This document shows, piece by piece, positions 17,490 through 24,430 of a stretch of 64,000 nucleotides of DNA. A model generated the notes under the pieces. The model was not told where the DNA came from and searched no databases. It saw only the letters and a program-made list of their open reading frames with translations. The translations under genes and the position numbers were made by a program. The DNA lies in contig OW818689.1 in the NCBI GenBank assembly GCA_942493325.1, positions 1,302,001 to 1,366,000 of the forward strand, read 5' to 3'. Numbering within the stretch: the stretch's first letter is position 1; each line of letters opens with the position of its first letter. Origin of the DNA: JAAFHB01 sp942493325 (lineage in GTDB: Bacteria; Bacteroidota; Bacteroidia; Bacteroidales; Prolixibacteraceae).

Positions 17490-17612
17490 ATCTGTCAACA
17501 AAAATCAGGGCGAGTTAATGAAAGAAATGCTTAGATGCAGGGGTACTTCCGGAAAATTTCAAAATTTGAAAATTCGGCAATTTGAAAAATGGCAAGATTC
17601 TATTTAAAGCAA

Positions 17613-17645
17613 TCACCACAGAGTGGTGAAATGTTGGTAGCCCAG
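17613..17645 (+). repeat. Hairpin plus TAGCCC module, copy 1
   Basis: CACCAC-AGA-GTGGTG is a perfect 6-bp hairpin, followed by AAATGTTGGTAGCCC. The companion at 17799-17828 has a different stem with the same loop type and tail. Confidence 0.6.
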
Positions 17646-17668
17646 GATAAAGAAATAGATTAAGAAAA

Positions 17669-17716
17669 GGCGCAACTACAAAAGTATGCTGAAATGAAAA
17701 CGACATATGCGCCGCA
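17669..17716 (+). repeat. 48-nt GGCGCA hairpin element, copy 1
   Basis: It starts GGCGCAACTA and ends ATGCGCCGCA, so the ends GGCGCA/TGCGCC pair. By hand alignment 38 of 48 positions equal copy 2 at 17918-17965. A third, more distant copy lies reversed at 48580-48630. Confidence 0.7.
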
Positions 17717-17798
17717 AATCGAGGGTTGATCGGGCGGAGAGGCGAAGGAGAGAATGGGCCAGGGGCGCCGGGGAGAAGATGAGAAATTGAGTTCAAAT

Positions 17799-17828
17799 CC
17801 CGGAGGGATTGTATCTTTGTAGCCCCGG
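17799..17828 (+). repeat. Hairpin plus TAGCCC module, copy 2
   Basis: AATCCC-GGA-GGGATT is a perfect 6-bp hairpin (17797-17811), followed by GTATCTTTGTAGCCCC. Compared with copy 1 the stem bases changed on both sides while pairing was kept, and the tail TTNGTAGCCC is shared. Confidence 0.6.
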
Positions 17829-17895
17829 GTAAGCGAATCCGGATTCTTCAAATTATTAATGGCTCAAACCTTCTTCGGATTCGCGCCACCCGGGG
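17823..17895. repeat. Imperfect inverted repeat with CCCCGGGT ends
   Basis: CCCCGGGTAAGCGAATCCG (17823-17841) faces CGGATTCGCGCCACCCGGGG (17876-17895); they pair with one mismatch and one bulge around a 34-nt AT-rich loop. The left end overlaps the TAGCCC tail of the preceding module. Confidence 0.65.
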
Positions 17896-17917
17896 ATTGC
17901 ACGATCAACAGATAGTC

Positions 17918-17965
17918 GGCGCAACTATAAAAGTTTATTGAAACGATACTGATACATGCGCCGCA
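17918..17965 (+). repeat. 48-nt GGCGCA hairpin element, copy 2
   Basis: Same length and ends as the copy at 17669-17716 (GGCGCAACTA ... CATGCGCCGCA), with 10 differences by hand alignment, mostly in the loop. Both copies point the same way. Confidence 0.7.
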
Positions 17966-18081
17966 AATTCAAAGGGAAATACAGGATCCTATTAACATAA
18001 AATCTGCAAACAAAATTAATGACTTGTCAAACAAAGGAATTAACAAATAAAATCGCATAACCTAATAAATATAAATCTCTG

Positions 18082-18177
18082 ATGAAAAAAGTAATAACCT
18101 TTGCATTTTTGTTATTCTGTTTTACCACTGTATTTGCCCAAAGCCAAACCGATTCAATTGAATGTCTGTTAAACTAA
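18082..18177 (+). CDS. 31-aa signal-peptide-like mini-ORF overlapping the hydrolase start
   Basis: The ATG at 18082 opens a 31-codon frame encoding MKKVITFAFLLFC FTTVFAQSQ and a short polar tail that stops at 18175-18177. It has the form of a Sec signal peptide with an AxA-like/AQ cleavage site and almost no mature protein. It overlaps the start of the next gene by 16 nt in another frame, so it could couple translation of that gene, or be the remnant of a lost secreted protein. No recognised family. Confidence 0.4.
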   Translation: MKKVITFAFLLFCFTTVFAQSQTDSIECLLN

Positions 18178-18971
18178 ATTTCCGAAAAACAGGTCATGGT
18201 CCTGTCATTGTAATCTTACACGGACTTTATGGCTCATCTGATAACTGGATTTCGATTGCCCGGAGGCTTGAGGAGCGGTTCACAATTTTTATTCCCGATC
18301 TTCGCAATCACGGGAAGTCGCCCCACACCTCAACGCATACGTTCCCTGATATGGTTGATGATCTTTATCACTTTTTCATGCAACATCACATAAAAGATGC
18401 GATTGTTCTGGGTCATAGCATGGGTGGTAAACTTGCGATGATGTTTGCTTCCGACTATCCTGAACTGGTAGCCAACCTGATTGTTGCCGATATCGCACCT
18501 AAGAATTATAGTTCCGGGAACAGGCAGTTTAAATCAGTTCTGCAGCATGAACTCATCCTCGGACTGATGGAGGAGCTTAACCTGGTCGCGATTTCTTCAC
18601 GTAAGGAGATCGATCATTTCCTTGCCGAAAAACTCAGCAATGTTACCTTACGCCAATTCCTGATAAAAAACATCCATCGTAACAAGGAGGGTTATTTTGA
18701 ATGGAAGATAAATGTCCCTGTGCTCAAAAACGCACTTCATTCAATTACAAGCGACGTGAACAGCGAATGGTTTGATGCCCGTAAACCGATCCTCAATTAC
18801 CCGGTGACTTTCATCCGCGGACTTAATTCCGATTATATTTCGGATCAGGATTTTACTGCGATCAGGGATATTTACCCCGAAGCCCGGCTGATCGATATTC
18901 CCGATGCAGACCACTGGTTACATGCCGAGCAACCTGAAAAGTTTGTCGAAGCGGTGTTAAATGCTATTTAA
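18162..18971 (+). CDS. Alpha/beta-fold hydrolase
   Basis: 269 aa. The nucleophile elbow is LGHSMGGK with S86; the oxyanion motif HGLYGSSDNW is at 20-29, PDLRNHGKSPH at 45-55, and DADHWLHAEQPEKF near 250 carries the catalytic His. This layout resembles YbfF/esterase-type acyl hydrolases. The substrate is unknown. The start overlaps a mini-ORF; the ATG at 18162 gives the N-terminus SVKLNFRKTGHGP expected for the family. It is followed by a convergent malQ gene after 45 bp. Confidence 0.88.
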   Translation: MSVKLNFRKTGHGPVIVILHGLYGSSDNWISIARRLEERFTIFIPDLRNHGKSPHTSTHTFPDMVDDLYHFFMQHHIKDAIVLGHSMGGKLAMMFASDYPELVANLIVADIAPKNYSSGNRQFKSVLQHELILGLMEELNLVAISSRKEIDHFLAEKLSNVTLRQFLIKNIHRNKEGYFEWKINVPVLKNALHSITSDVNSEWFDARKPILNYPVTFIRGLNSDYISDQDFTAIRDIYPEARLIDIPDADHWLHAEQPEKFVEAVLNAI

Positions 18972-19016
18972 TATTCGGCATGAACGATTGCCGGATTAAC
19001 ACCTTTGCTTGAAAAA

Positions 19017-20504
19017 TTAACTCCTTTTTCTTCCGTATAATTCGGTTAGCATTTTTAATTTAGCACCTGGTTCCTCAAGAAGTTCGGGAGACGATAATTT
19101 CCATTTCCAGTTCTCTGTGATCGTGCCGGGTGTATTCATCCGCGCCGATGCATCAAGACCCAGCACATCCTGTAGCGGAAGTATGGTCATTTCTGCGACA
19201 GAACCCATAACGGCCCGGATCATTTTCCAATGATCCGCACTTGAAGTTCCAAAGTACCGCTTCACATGATCACGCTCCTCCCCTTTCACTTTTTTCAGCC
19301 AGTTCGCAGTTGTATCATTATCGTGGGTACCCGTATAAGCCACGAAATCAGGTTCGTAATTATGTGGAAGATGGTCATTGTCGGCATCGGAGGCAAACGC
19401 GAACTGCAAAACTTTCATTCCCGGCAACTGGTACTTCTTCCGCAAATGATGGACCTCTTCGGTAATGGTCCCCAGGTCCTCGGCAATGATCGGCAGATGC
19501 CCGATCTGACTTTTAAGAATTTTAAGTATTGCATCACCATTGGCTTTTTTCCACTCACCATTAATCGCCGTTTCGTCACCATAAGGAATTGCCCAGTACG
19601 ATTCAAGACCCCTGAAATGATCTATCCTTAAAAGGTCGTATAAACGGAGATTAAAATGCAAACGGGCAAGCCACCAATCGTAACCACGGTGTTTCAGCCG
19701 TTCCCAGTCAAATAACGGATTACCCCAAAGCTGACCGGTTTCACTAAAATAATCAGGCGGCACGCCCCCCACAATTACCGGCTTCCGCTTTTTATCCAGA
19801 ACAAAGATATCCTGGTTCGTCCAGACATCCGCACTGTCGTAGGAAACATAGAGAGGCATGTCTCCGAATATGCTGATGCCTGAATTATTGGCATATTTCT
19901 TTAATTCAAACCATTGCTTAAAAAAGAAGAATTGTAAAAAGCGCTGATATTCAACGTCGTCACGGTATGTCCGGTAGTAAAGATTAAGGGCCTCTTTCTT
20001 CTGTTTTAACAGGTCATCTTCCCAATAACTCCAGTCTTTTCCCTTATTGTTTTTACGGCAGGCATAAAAAAGTGACCACGACTCTAACCACCACGCATTT
20101 TCGTCCCAAAACGTGAGATAATTATCCCAGCCAAAGCCGCCGGTTTCGCGAAAACGGAGAAATGCATTATGAAGATGGGGTTCGCGGAATTTACGAACAC
20201 TATGATAATCTATACTTTCCAACGGAAATGCTTTTAAAGGCACCAGTTCCTCTTCTTTTATTAATCCCGACTGAACCAGCTCATCAAGATCAATCAAATC
20301 TGCATTTCCCGCGAATGCAGAATAACACTGGTAGGGTGAATGACTAAAATCAGTTGGACCCAACGGCAGAATCTGCCAGATTTTCTGACCCGATTCCGAT
20401 AACCAATCGACAAACCTGCGTGCTTCTGCCCCGAGCGAGCCAATTCCATATTTCCCCGGCAGGGAAGTTGGATGTAAGAGTATTCCGGAACTACGTGAAA
20501 TCAT
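19017..20504 (-). CDS. malQ: 4-alpha-glucanotransferase (amylomaltase, GH77)
   Basis: 495 aa. It transfers alpha-1,4-glucan segments between maltodextrins. The start MISRSSGILLHPTSLPGKYGIGSLG is typical. Catalytic motifs are in order: LLRIDHFRG (nucleophile Asp, near residue 295), IIAEDLGTI (acid/base Glu, near 340) and AYTGTHDNDT (near 393). Length matches short bacterial MalQ. It is not followed by other starch genes here. Immediately upstream of the start lies the low-complexity GAATGAAA array at 20514-20627. Confidence 0.95.
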   Translation of the reverse strand: MISRSSGILLHPTSLPGKYGIGSLGAEARRFVDWLSESGQKIWQILPLGPTDFSHSPYQCYSAFAGNADLIDLDELVQSGLIKEEELVPLKAFPLESIDYHSVRKFREPHLHNAFLRFRETGGFGWDNYLTFWDENAWWLESWSLFYACRKNNKGKDWSYWEDDLLKQKKEALNLYYRTYRDDVEYQRFLQFFFFKQWFELKKYANNSGISIFGDMPLYVSYDSADVWTNQDIFVLDKKRKPVIVGGVPPDYFSETGQLWGNPLFDWERLKHRGYDWWLARLHFNLRLYDLLRIDHFRGLESYWAIPYGDETAINGEWKKANGDAILKILKSQIGHLPIIAEDLGTITEEVHHLRKKYQLPGMKVLQFAFASDADNDHLPHNYEPDFVAYTGTHDNDTTANWLKKVKGEERDHVKRYFGTSSADHWKMIRAVMGSVAEMTILPLQDVLGLDASARMNTPGTITENWKWKLSSPELLEEPGAKLKMLTELYGRKRS

Positions 20505-20513
20505 GCAATTATA

Positions 20514-20627
20514 AATGAAAGAATGAAAGAATGAAAGAATGAAAAATGAAAGAATGAAAGAATGAAAGAATGAAAGAATTAAAGAATTAATAATGAAAAA
20601 ATGAAAAAATGAAAGAATGAAATAATG
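20514..20627. repeat. GAATGAAA array (left arm around the four-helix-bundle gene)
   Basis: About a dozen imperfect copies of the 8-nt word GAATGAAA, with variants such as GAATTAAA and AAATGAAA. Its complement recurs at 20997-21083 in the opposite orientation. The last codons of the four-helix-bundle gene (HSFIFSFFHY) are read from the right edge of this array. Confidence 0.85.
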
Positions 20628-20979
20628 TTTTATTCTTCTTGGAAGTTTTTAATATTGAGGTTAATATCACAATAATTTCGTTGCAATCAATTAAAATCTG
20701 CTCTGAATGAGCGTTCTGATAAACTTCTGCATCTTTGATCAGACGAAGCCAGTACTTAGTCTCTTTTGCTTCCTTAAGTGCAATTTGTATTTTTGCAATA
20801 AATTCAGCTTTCGAAATTGCGCCCTGTGATTCTTCAGTATTTGCTCCAATGCTCGTTCCACTTTTTAGTAATTGATGCGAGAGCACATACTCTCTTCTTT
20901 CATTTTGAATTTCAAAACAAAATCTTACAATTTTAACTGCAAAAGAATACGTTTTCGCTACGATAATATTTTCCGTCAT
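20587..20979 (-). CDS. Four-helix bundle protein (S23 / 23S rRNA intervening-sequence type)
   Basis: 130 aa. It has the family pattern FAVKIVRFCFEI, REYVLSHQLLKSGTSIGANTEE, SKAEFIAKIQIALKEAKETKYWLRLI and a last helix near 95-110. Members form a pentameric four-helix bundle; they are found in 23S rRNA intervening sequences, as the Avd accessory protein of diversity-generating retroelements, and as orphans. No reverse transcriptase or rRNA is nearby. A Shine-Dalgarno-like GAGGAAA lies about 6 nt upstream of the ATG. The final 10-15 residues are encoded by the flanking array, so the true domain ends near residue 115. Flanking arrays could pair and enclose the whole gene. Confidence 0.88.
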   Translation of the reverse strand: MTENIIVAKTYSFAVKIVRFCFEIQNERREYVLSHQLLKSGTSIGANTEESQGAISKAEFIAKIQIALKEAKETKYWLRLIKDAEVYQNAHSEQILIDCNEIIVILTSILKTSKKNKTLFHSFIFSFFHY

Positions 20980-20996
20980 TTTTTATTTCCTCAATT

Positions 20997-21083
20997 TTTT
21001 AATTCTTTCATTACTCAATTCTTTCATTTCTTAATTCTTTCATTCCTTAATTCTTTCATTCCTTAATTCTTTCATTCTTTCAT
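20997..21083. repeat. CTTAATTCTTTCATT array (right arm around the four-helix-bundle gene)
   Basis: Four to five imperfect copies of a 16-nt unit (TTAATTCTTTCATTCC), itself a doubled form of the complement of GAATGAAA. It abuts the S9 peptidase stop codon and is inverted relative to the array at 20514-20627. Confidence 0.85.
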
Positions 21084-23170
21084 TTTAAATACTTATCCAG
21101 CCATTGAAAGAATACGCGCTGCCAGAGGATGCCGTTTTGTGCCTGAAGGACCCAGTGACTTTCGTCAGGGAAGAACAGAAACTGTGCAGGAACACCTTTG
21201 AGAACAGCCGAATTGAAGGCTCCCATCCCTTGAGTGTAAGGAATGCGTAAATCCTTCTCGCCATGAATAACCAGGATTGGTGTATCCCAGTTCTGAACAA
21301 ATTTATGCGGAGAAAAATTCTGGTAGGTATTCTGAGCAACCTTGTTATTTAAATCCCAGTAAGCACCACCATTGTCCCAATTAACAAACCACATCTCTTC
21401 GGTGGTGGAATACATTGCTTCAAGATTAAAAATCCCGCAATGCGAAATAAAAGTTTTGAACCGCTTTTGATGATGACCCGCCAGGTAGTAAACCGAATAT
21501 CCTCCATAGCTGGCCCCGACTGCTCCCAGCCGGTTTTTATCGATGTAAGGCTCCTCTGCGAGTGTATCGATCGCGGTCAGATAATCCTGCATATTCTGTC
21601 CGCCATAGTCACCCGAGATCTGCTCGTTCCAGGCCTGGCCGAAACCGGGAAGTCCGTGACGGTTTGGAGCCACAATAACATAATCGTTTGCAGCCATCAT
21701 CTGGAAGTTCCAGCGAAACGACCAAAACTGGCTCACGGTACTTTGCGGTCCACCTTCGCAATAAAGCAGGGCCGGGTATTTCTTCGAAGGATCGAAATGT
21801 GGAGGATAAATCACCCAAACCAGCATTTTTTGTTTGTTGGTTGTCGTAATCCACCGGCTTTCGACCTTTCCGAAAGTAAGCTGGTCCATAATTCCTTTGG
21901 TAACGGTTGTGATGGGTTCATCTTTACCCGTAGCCGGATCGACACGGTAGATCTCGGCAGGCTGCGACATCGAAACTTTTGCAGCAACAAGTTGATCGCC
22001 CGCAACAAATACATTCTGGTAATTATGAACACCATCGGTTATCCGTGTAAACTTCCCATCAGCCAGGCTAAGCCGGAAGATTTCGTCTGTGGCATGAATA
22101 TCAGAGATAAAATAGATCGATTTGCTGTCGGCAGTCCAGGTAAGACCCTGCACATTCTGATCGAAGCCGTCAGAATAATCTTTCTTTTCGCCTGTTTTCA
22201 GGTCAGCCACAAAAAGCCGGTTTTTATCAGCCTCGTAACCATCGCGTGCCATGCTCTCCCAGGCAATCTGCAGTCCGTCGGGCGAGAAAACCGGGTTGAT
22301 ATCATAACCCATCATCCCTTCAGTTAAATTCGTGGTAATACCTGTCTCCAGGTTGTAGAGATAGATGTCGGAGTTCGTGGAAACCGCGTAATCCTTCCCT
22401 ACCTTCTTTTTACAGGTATAGGCTACTGTCTTTCCGTCAGGACTCCAGTTGATTTGTTCGATGCCACCCATGGGTTTCATCGGTGAATCGAAACGCTCGC
22501 CTTCCATAATATCCTTATCACCCGAGAGTGTGCCATCGTTGTAGGAGGCAATCACCACATGCTGGTAGGTATAATCGTGCCAACTGTCCCAGTGACGGTA
22601 CATAAGGTCGGTTTCGATACGAGCATTAGCAAGAGGAAGATCCGGAAAAAGGTCATGGATATTTTTATCCAGCTTTACTGCCTTGATATAGAGCAAATTT
22701 TTTAAATCGGGCGAATACTTAAACCCTGAAATGCCATCGGCCACGTCCGATACCTGGGAATTTCCCGTACCGTCGGGATTCATTTCCCATAGTTGGGCAG
22801 TGCCAGACTTTGAAGATATATAACCAATTTTTTTGCCGTCAGGACGCCATTGTTCTTCCGCTTCTTTTTCCGGCGTATCAGTCAGTCTGGTAGCCTCACC
22901 TCCTGATACAGGAATAATATAAAGATCCCTGTAAGATTTATTCTCTGGGATATTAAAATAAGTAACACCATAGATCACCGATTTCCCATCGGGCGATACC
23001 TGAGTTCCGCCGATCCGTCCGAAAGACCATAAAACCTCGGGGGTCATCACATCGGAAGTCAGTTTTGGAGTGTCCGGGATATAATTCGCTTTCGCGGGAA
23101 CATCTTTCTCATTGTTCATACAGGAAGAAAAAAGGGTAACGATCAGTAAAAAAACGAACAGGTTTTTCAT
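21080..23170 (-). CDS. S9 family prolyl-oligopeptidase-type lipoprotein peptidase
   Basis: 696 aa from the ATG at 23168-23170; the seven extra upstream codons (from 23191) do not belong to the signal peptide. MKNLFVFLLIVTLFSSC gives a lipoprotein signal with the acylated Cys at 17. The middle is a TolB/WD-type beta-propeller (repeats such as SPDGKSVIY, SPDGKTVAY, SPDGLQIAW). The C-terminal alpha/beta hydrolase holds GASYGGYSVYY (nucleophile Ser), HGEKDLRIPY (Asp) and FPDESHWVLQ (His). Such enzymes cleave short peptides at the cell surface or periplasm. A promoter-like pair of boxes lies upstream, partly within a low-complexity array. Confidence 0.9.
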   Translation of the reverse strand: MKNLFVFLLIVTLFSSCMNNEKDVPAKANYIPDTPKLTSDVMTPEVLWSFGRIGGTQVSPDGKSVIYGVTYFNIPENKSYRDLYIIPVSGGEATRLTDTPEKEAEEQWRPDGKKIGYISSKSGTAQLWEMNPDGTGNSQVSDVADGISGFKYSPDLKNLLYIKAVKLDKNIHDLFPDLPLANARIETDLMYRHWDSWHDYTYQHVVIASYNDGTLSGDKDIMEGERFDSPMKPMGGIEQINWSPDGKTVAYTCKKKVGKDYAVSTNSDIYLYNLETGITTNLTEGMMGYDINPVFSPDGLQIAWESMARDGYEADKNRLFVADLKTGEKKDYSDGFDQNVQGLTWTADSKSIYFISDIHATDEIFRLSLADGKFTRITDGVHNYQNVFVAGDQLVAAKVSMSQPAEIYRVDPATGKDEPITTVTKGIMDQLTFGKVESRWITTTNKQKMLVWVIYPPHFDPSKKYPALLYCEGGPQSTVSQFWSFRWNFQMMAANDYVIVAPNRHGLPGFGQAWNEQISGDYGGQNMQDYLTAIDTLAEEPYIDKNRLGAVGASYGGYSVYYLAGHHQKRFKTFISHCGIFNLEAMYSTTEEMWFVNWDNGGAYWDLNNKVAQNTYQNFSPHKFVQNWDTPILVIHGEKDLRIPYTQGMGAFNSAVLKGVPAQFLFFPDESHWVLQAQNGILWQRVFFQWLDKYLK

Positions 23171-23188
23171 GGTCAATATAATTTGGCA

Positions 23189-23221
23189 CAAAAGTAAAAC
23201 GATTTAAAGATAAAAGGCAAA
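23189..23221 (-). promoter_or_regulatory. Promoter-like boxes for the S9 peptidase gene
   Basis: On the minus strand TTTG (23221-23218) and TACTTTTG (23196-23189) are 21 nt apart, near the Bacteroidota consensus, 19 nt upstream of the start codon. The -33 box lies inside the AAAAGG-rich array. Confidence 0.5.
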
Positions 23222-23251
23222 AGGAAAAAGATAAAAGGAAAAAGACAAAAG
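23205..23251. repeat. AAAAGGAAAAAGATA purine-rich array
   Basis: Imperfect tandem words AAAGATAAAAGGCAAAAGG and AAAAAGATAAAAGG, then AAAAAGACAAAAGAT, in the gap between the S9 peptidase and the TolC pseudogene. Confidence 0.6.
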
Positions 23252-23255
23252 ATAT

Positions 23256-24430
23256 TTATTGATACTGATAAAGTTCTGCAACTGTCTGGTTCAAATCCAG
23301 TTCAAGCTCCAAAAGCTTTTTGGTGCTTTCGTAAACCAAAGATAATTCAAAAAAGTATTCGGACAGCGGGATTTCGCCCATTACCAAAGCTTTATGCAAC
23401 AATTCAGAACTGTTAAATAGTTGCTGGTTTTCACGGTAAGCGGCAACCATTTTTTGCAGGGTTGTAGCTTTTGTGTGCAGGGTCTTCAATTTATTATAAA
23501 ACTGGAGTCTTGTATCGGCTTCCACACTTTGCATAGCCAGCGTTTTTGCTTTTGCATATTGAACGGCGTTCTTATTTTCCCACATGGGAATTGTAAGAGC
23601 GATGGTTATACCTTGAAATTGCTGGCCCGGAACCTTCTCACTCATATATCCCCCCTGGAACTTAGGCAAACTTAACGCCGTATTTAATTTTTCCTGTTTC
23701 TGACTGATTACAACCTCCTGTTTTATCCAGGTAAGAAGGGATTGGTTTGTTCTGCCACCGTATACCATTGTTCAAAATCAGGTGCGATTGTTTGAACCGG
23801 AAAAATGCCGTCATTAAAATCAATAAATACACCTCCGTTAAGGTTTTTTAATTCAGACAGTAACGTTGAATGCCGAACTTCATTTAAGTCTGCATCCCTT
23901 GTGATGTACATTAAGTTTAACTGCGCCTTATTGTATTCCAGAATATTTGCATCGCCACTTTCAAATTTAGATTTGAAGGAATTCGCAATATTTTGTGCAT
24001 TCTCCCTGATCCTTGAAAATTCCGATTTTAAAGCATTGGTGTAAATTAAATCCATGCAAATTAACCGGGCTTGAAGCAATATTGATTTGCGCTGCTTTTC
24101 GTAGTCCAGTTCAACCTGCCCGTTTTTGAATTCCGAAATCTGACTTCTGTAAACGTATGCCGACGGGAAATCGAATGTTTGTCTGATGCTTAAATCGGTG
24201 CGATTTCCGATTAAGGAAGGATTACCCCAGAGGTAATTAAAAGCGACTTCAGGGTTTTGCAGGTAAATCCCGGTTTTGTTTCCGATTCGTTCAGCATCCG
24301 CATTTTTCCGGAATGCCGACAGCGTGGTGTTGTTCTTTTCTACTTCGCTGATAATATTATCGGTATTTTGAGAAAACAGGTCATGACTCCCGGCAATAAT
24401 ACTAATTAGAACTACTATTAATCGTTTCAT
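23256..24430 (-). pseudogene. TolC-family outer-membrane efflux protein, frameshifted
   Basis: Two overlapping frames make one protein. The first (24430-23723) encodes a signal peptide (MKRLIVVLISIIAG...FSQ) and the first half of a TolC/CusC fold, ending EQWYTVAEQTNPFLPG-stop. The second (open from 23768 to 23256) continues with TWIKQEVVISQKQEKL and the second half with its long coiled-coil helices and a helix-rich end. The break is near 23735-23745, where one missing base in CCCTTCTTACC would restore NPFL-TWIKQ. It is the third gene of the RND operon; its start overlaps the cusA-like stop by 4 nt (ATGA). It may be a real pseudogene, a recent mutation, or a sequencing or assembly error. Confidence 0.85.

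Larger units (their letters stand above)
17398..18081. other. 684-bp gene-free patch made of several repeat families
   Basis: No coding gene could be supported. From left to right: a GGGTGAC-ended element (17401-17489), TTTGAAAATT words (17540-17590), a hairpin with a TAGCCC tail (17613-17645), a 48-nt GGCGCA hairpin (17669-17716), GGCGAAGG and GAGAAGATGAGA words (17737-17790), a second hairpin with TAGCCC (17799-17828), a long CCCCGGGT inverted repeat (17823-17895) and a second 48-nt hairpin (17918-17965). Confidence 0.75.

Noticed and set aside
17788..17806. GAGTTCAAATCC resembles a tRNA T-arm
   Set aside because: The five bases before the loop do not pair with those after it, there is no acceptor stem or anticodon arm, and the sequence is part of the hairpin-TAGCCC repeat.
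20587..20979. Diversity-generating retroelement (Avd-type protein)
   Set aside because: No reverse transcriptase, template or variable repeat was found on either side, so only the protein family matches.
20514..21083. CRISPR array
   Set aside because: The repeated words are 8-16 nt, adjacent and degenerate, without spacers of equal length, and no cas gene is near.
21440..22327. 295-codon open frame opposite the S9 peptidase
   Set aside because: It is the antisense of a well-supported peptidase with complete motifs, and its composition (many Arg, Cys, His) is that of a shadow frame.
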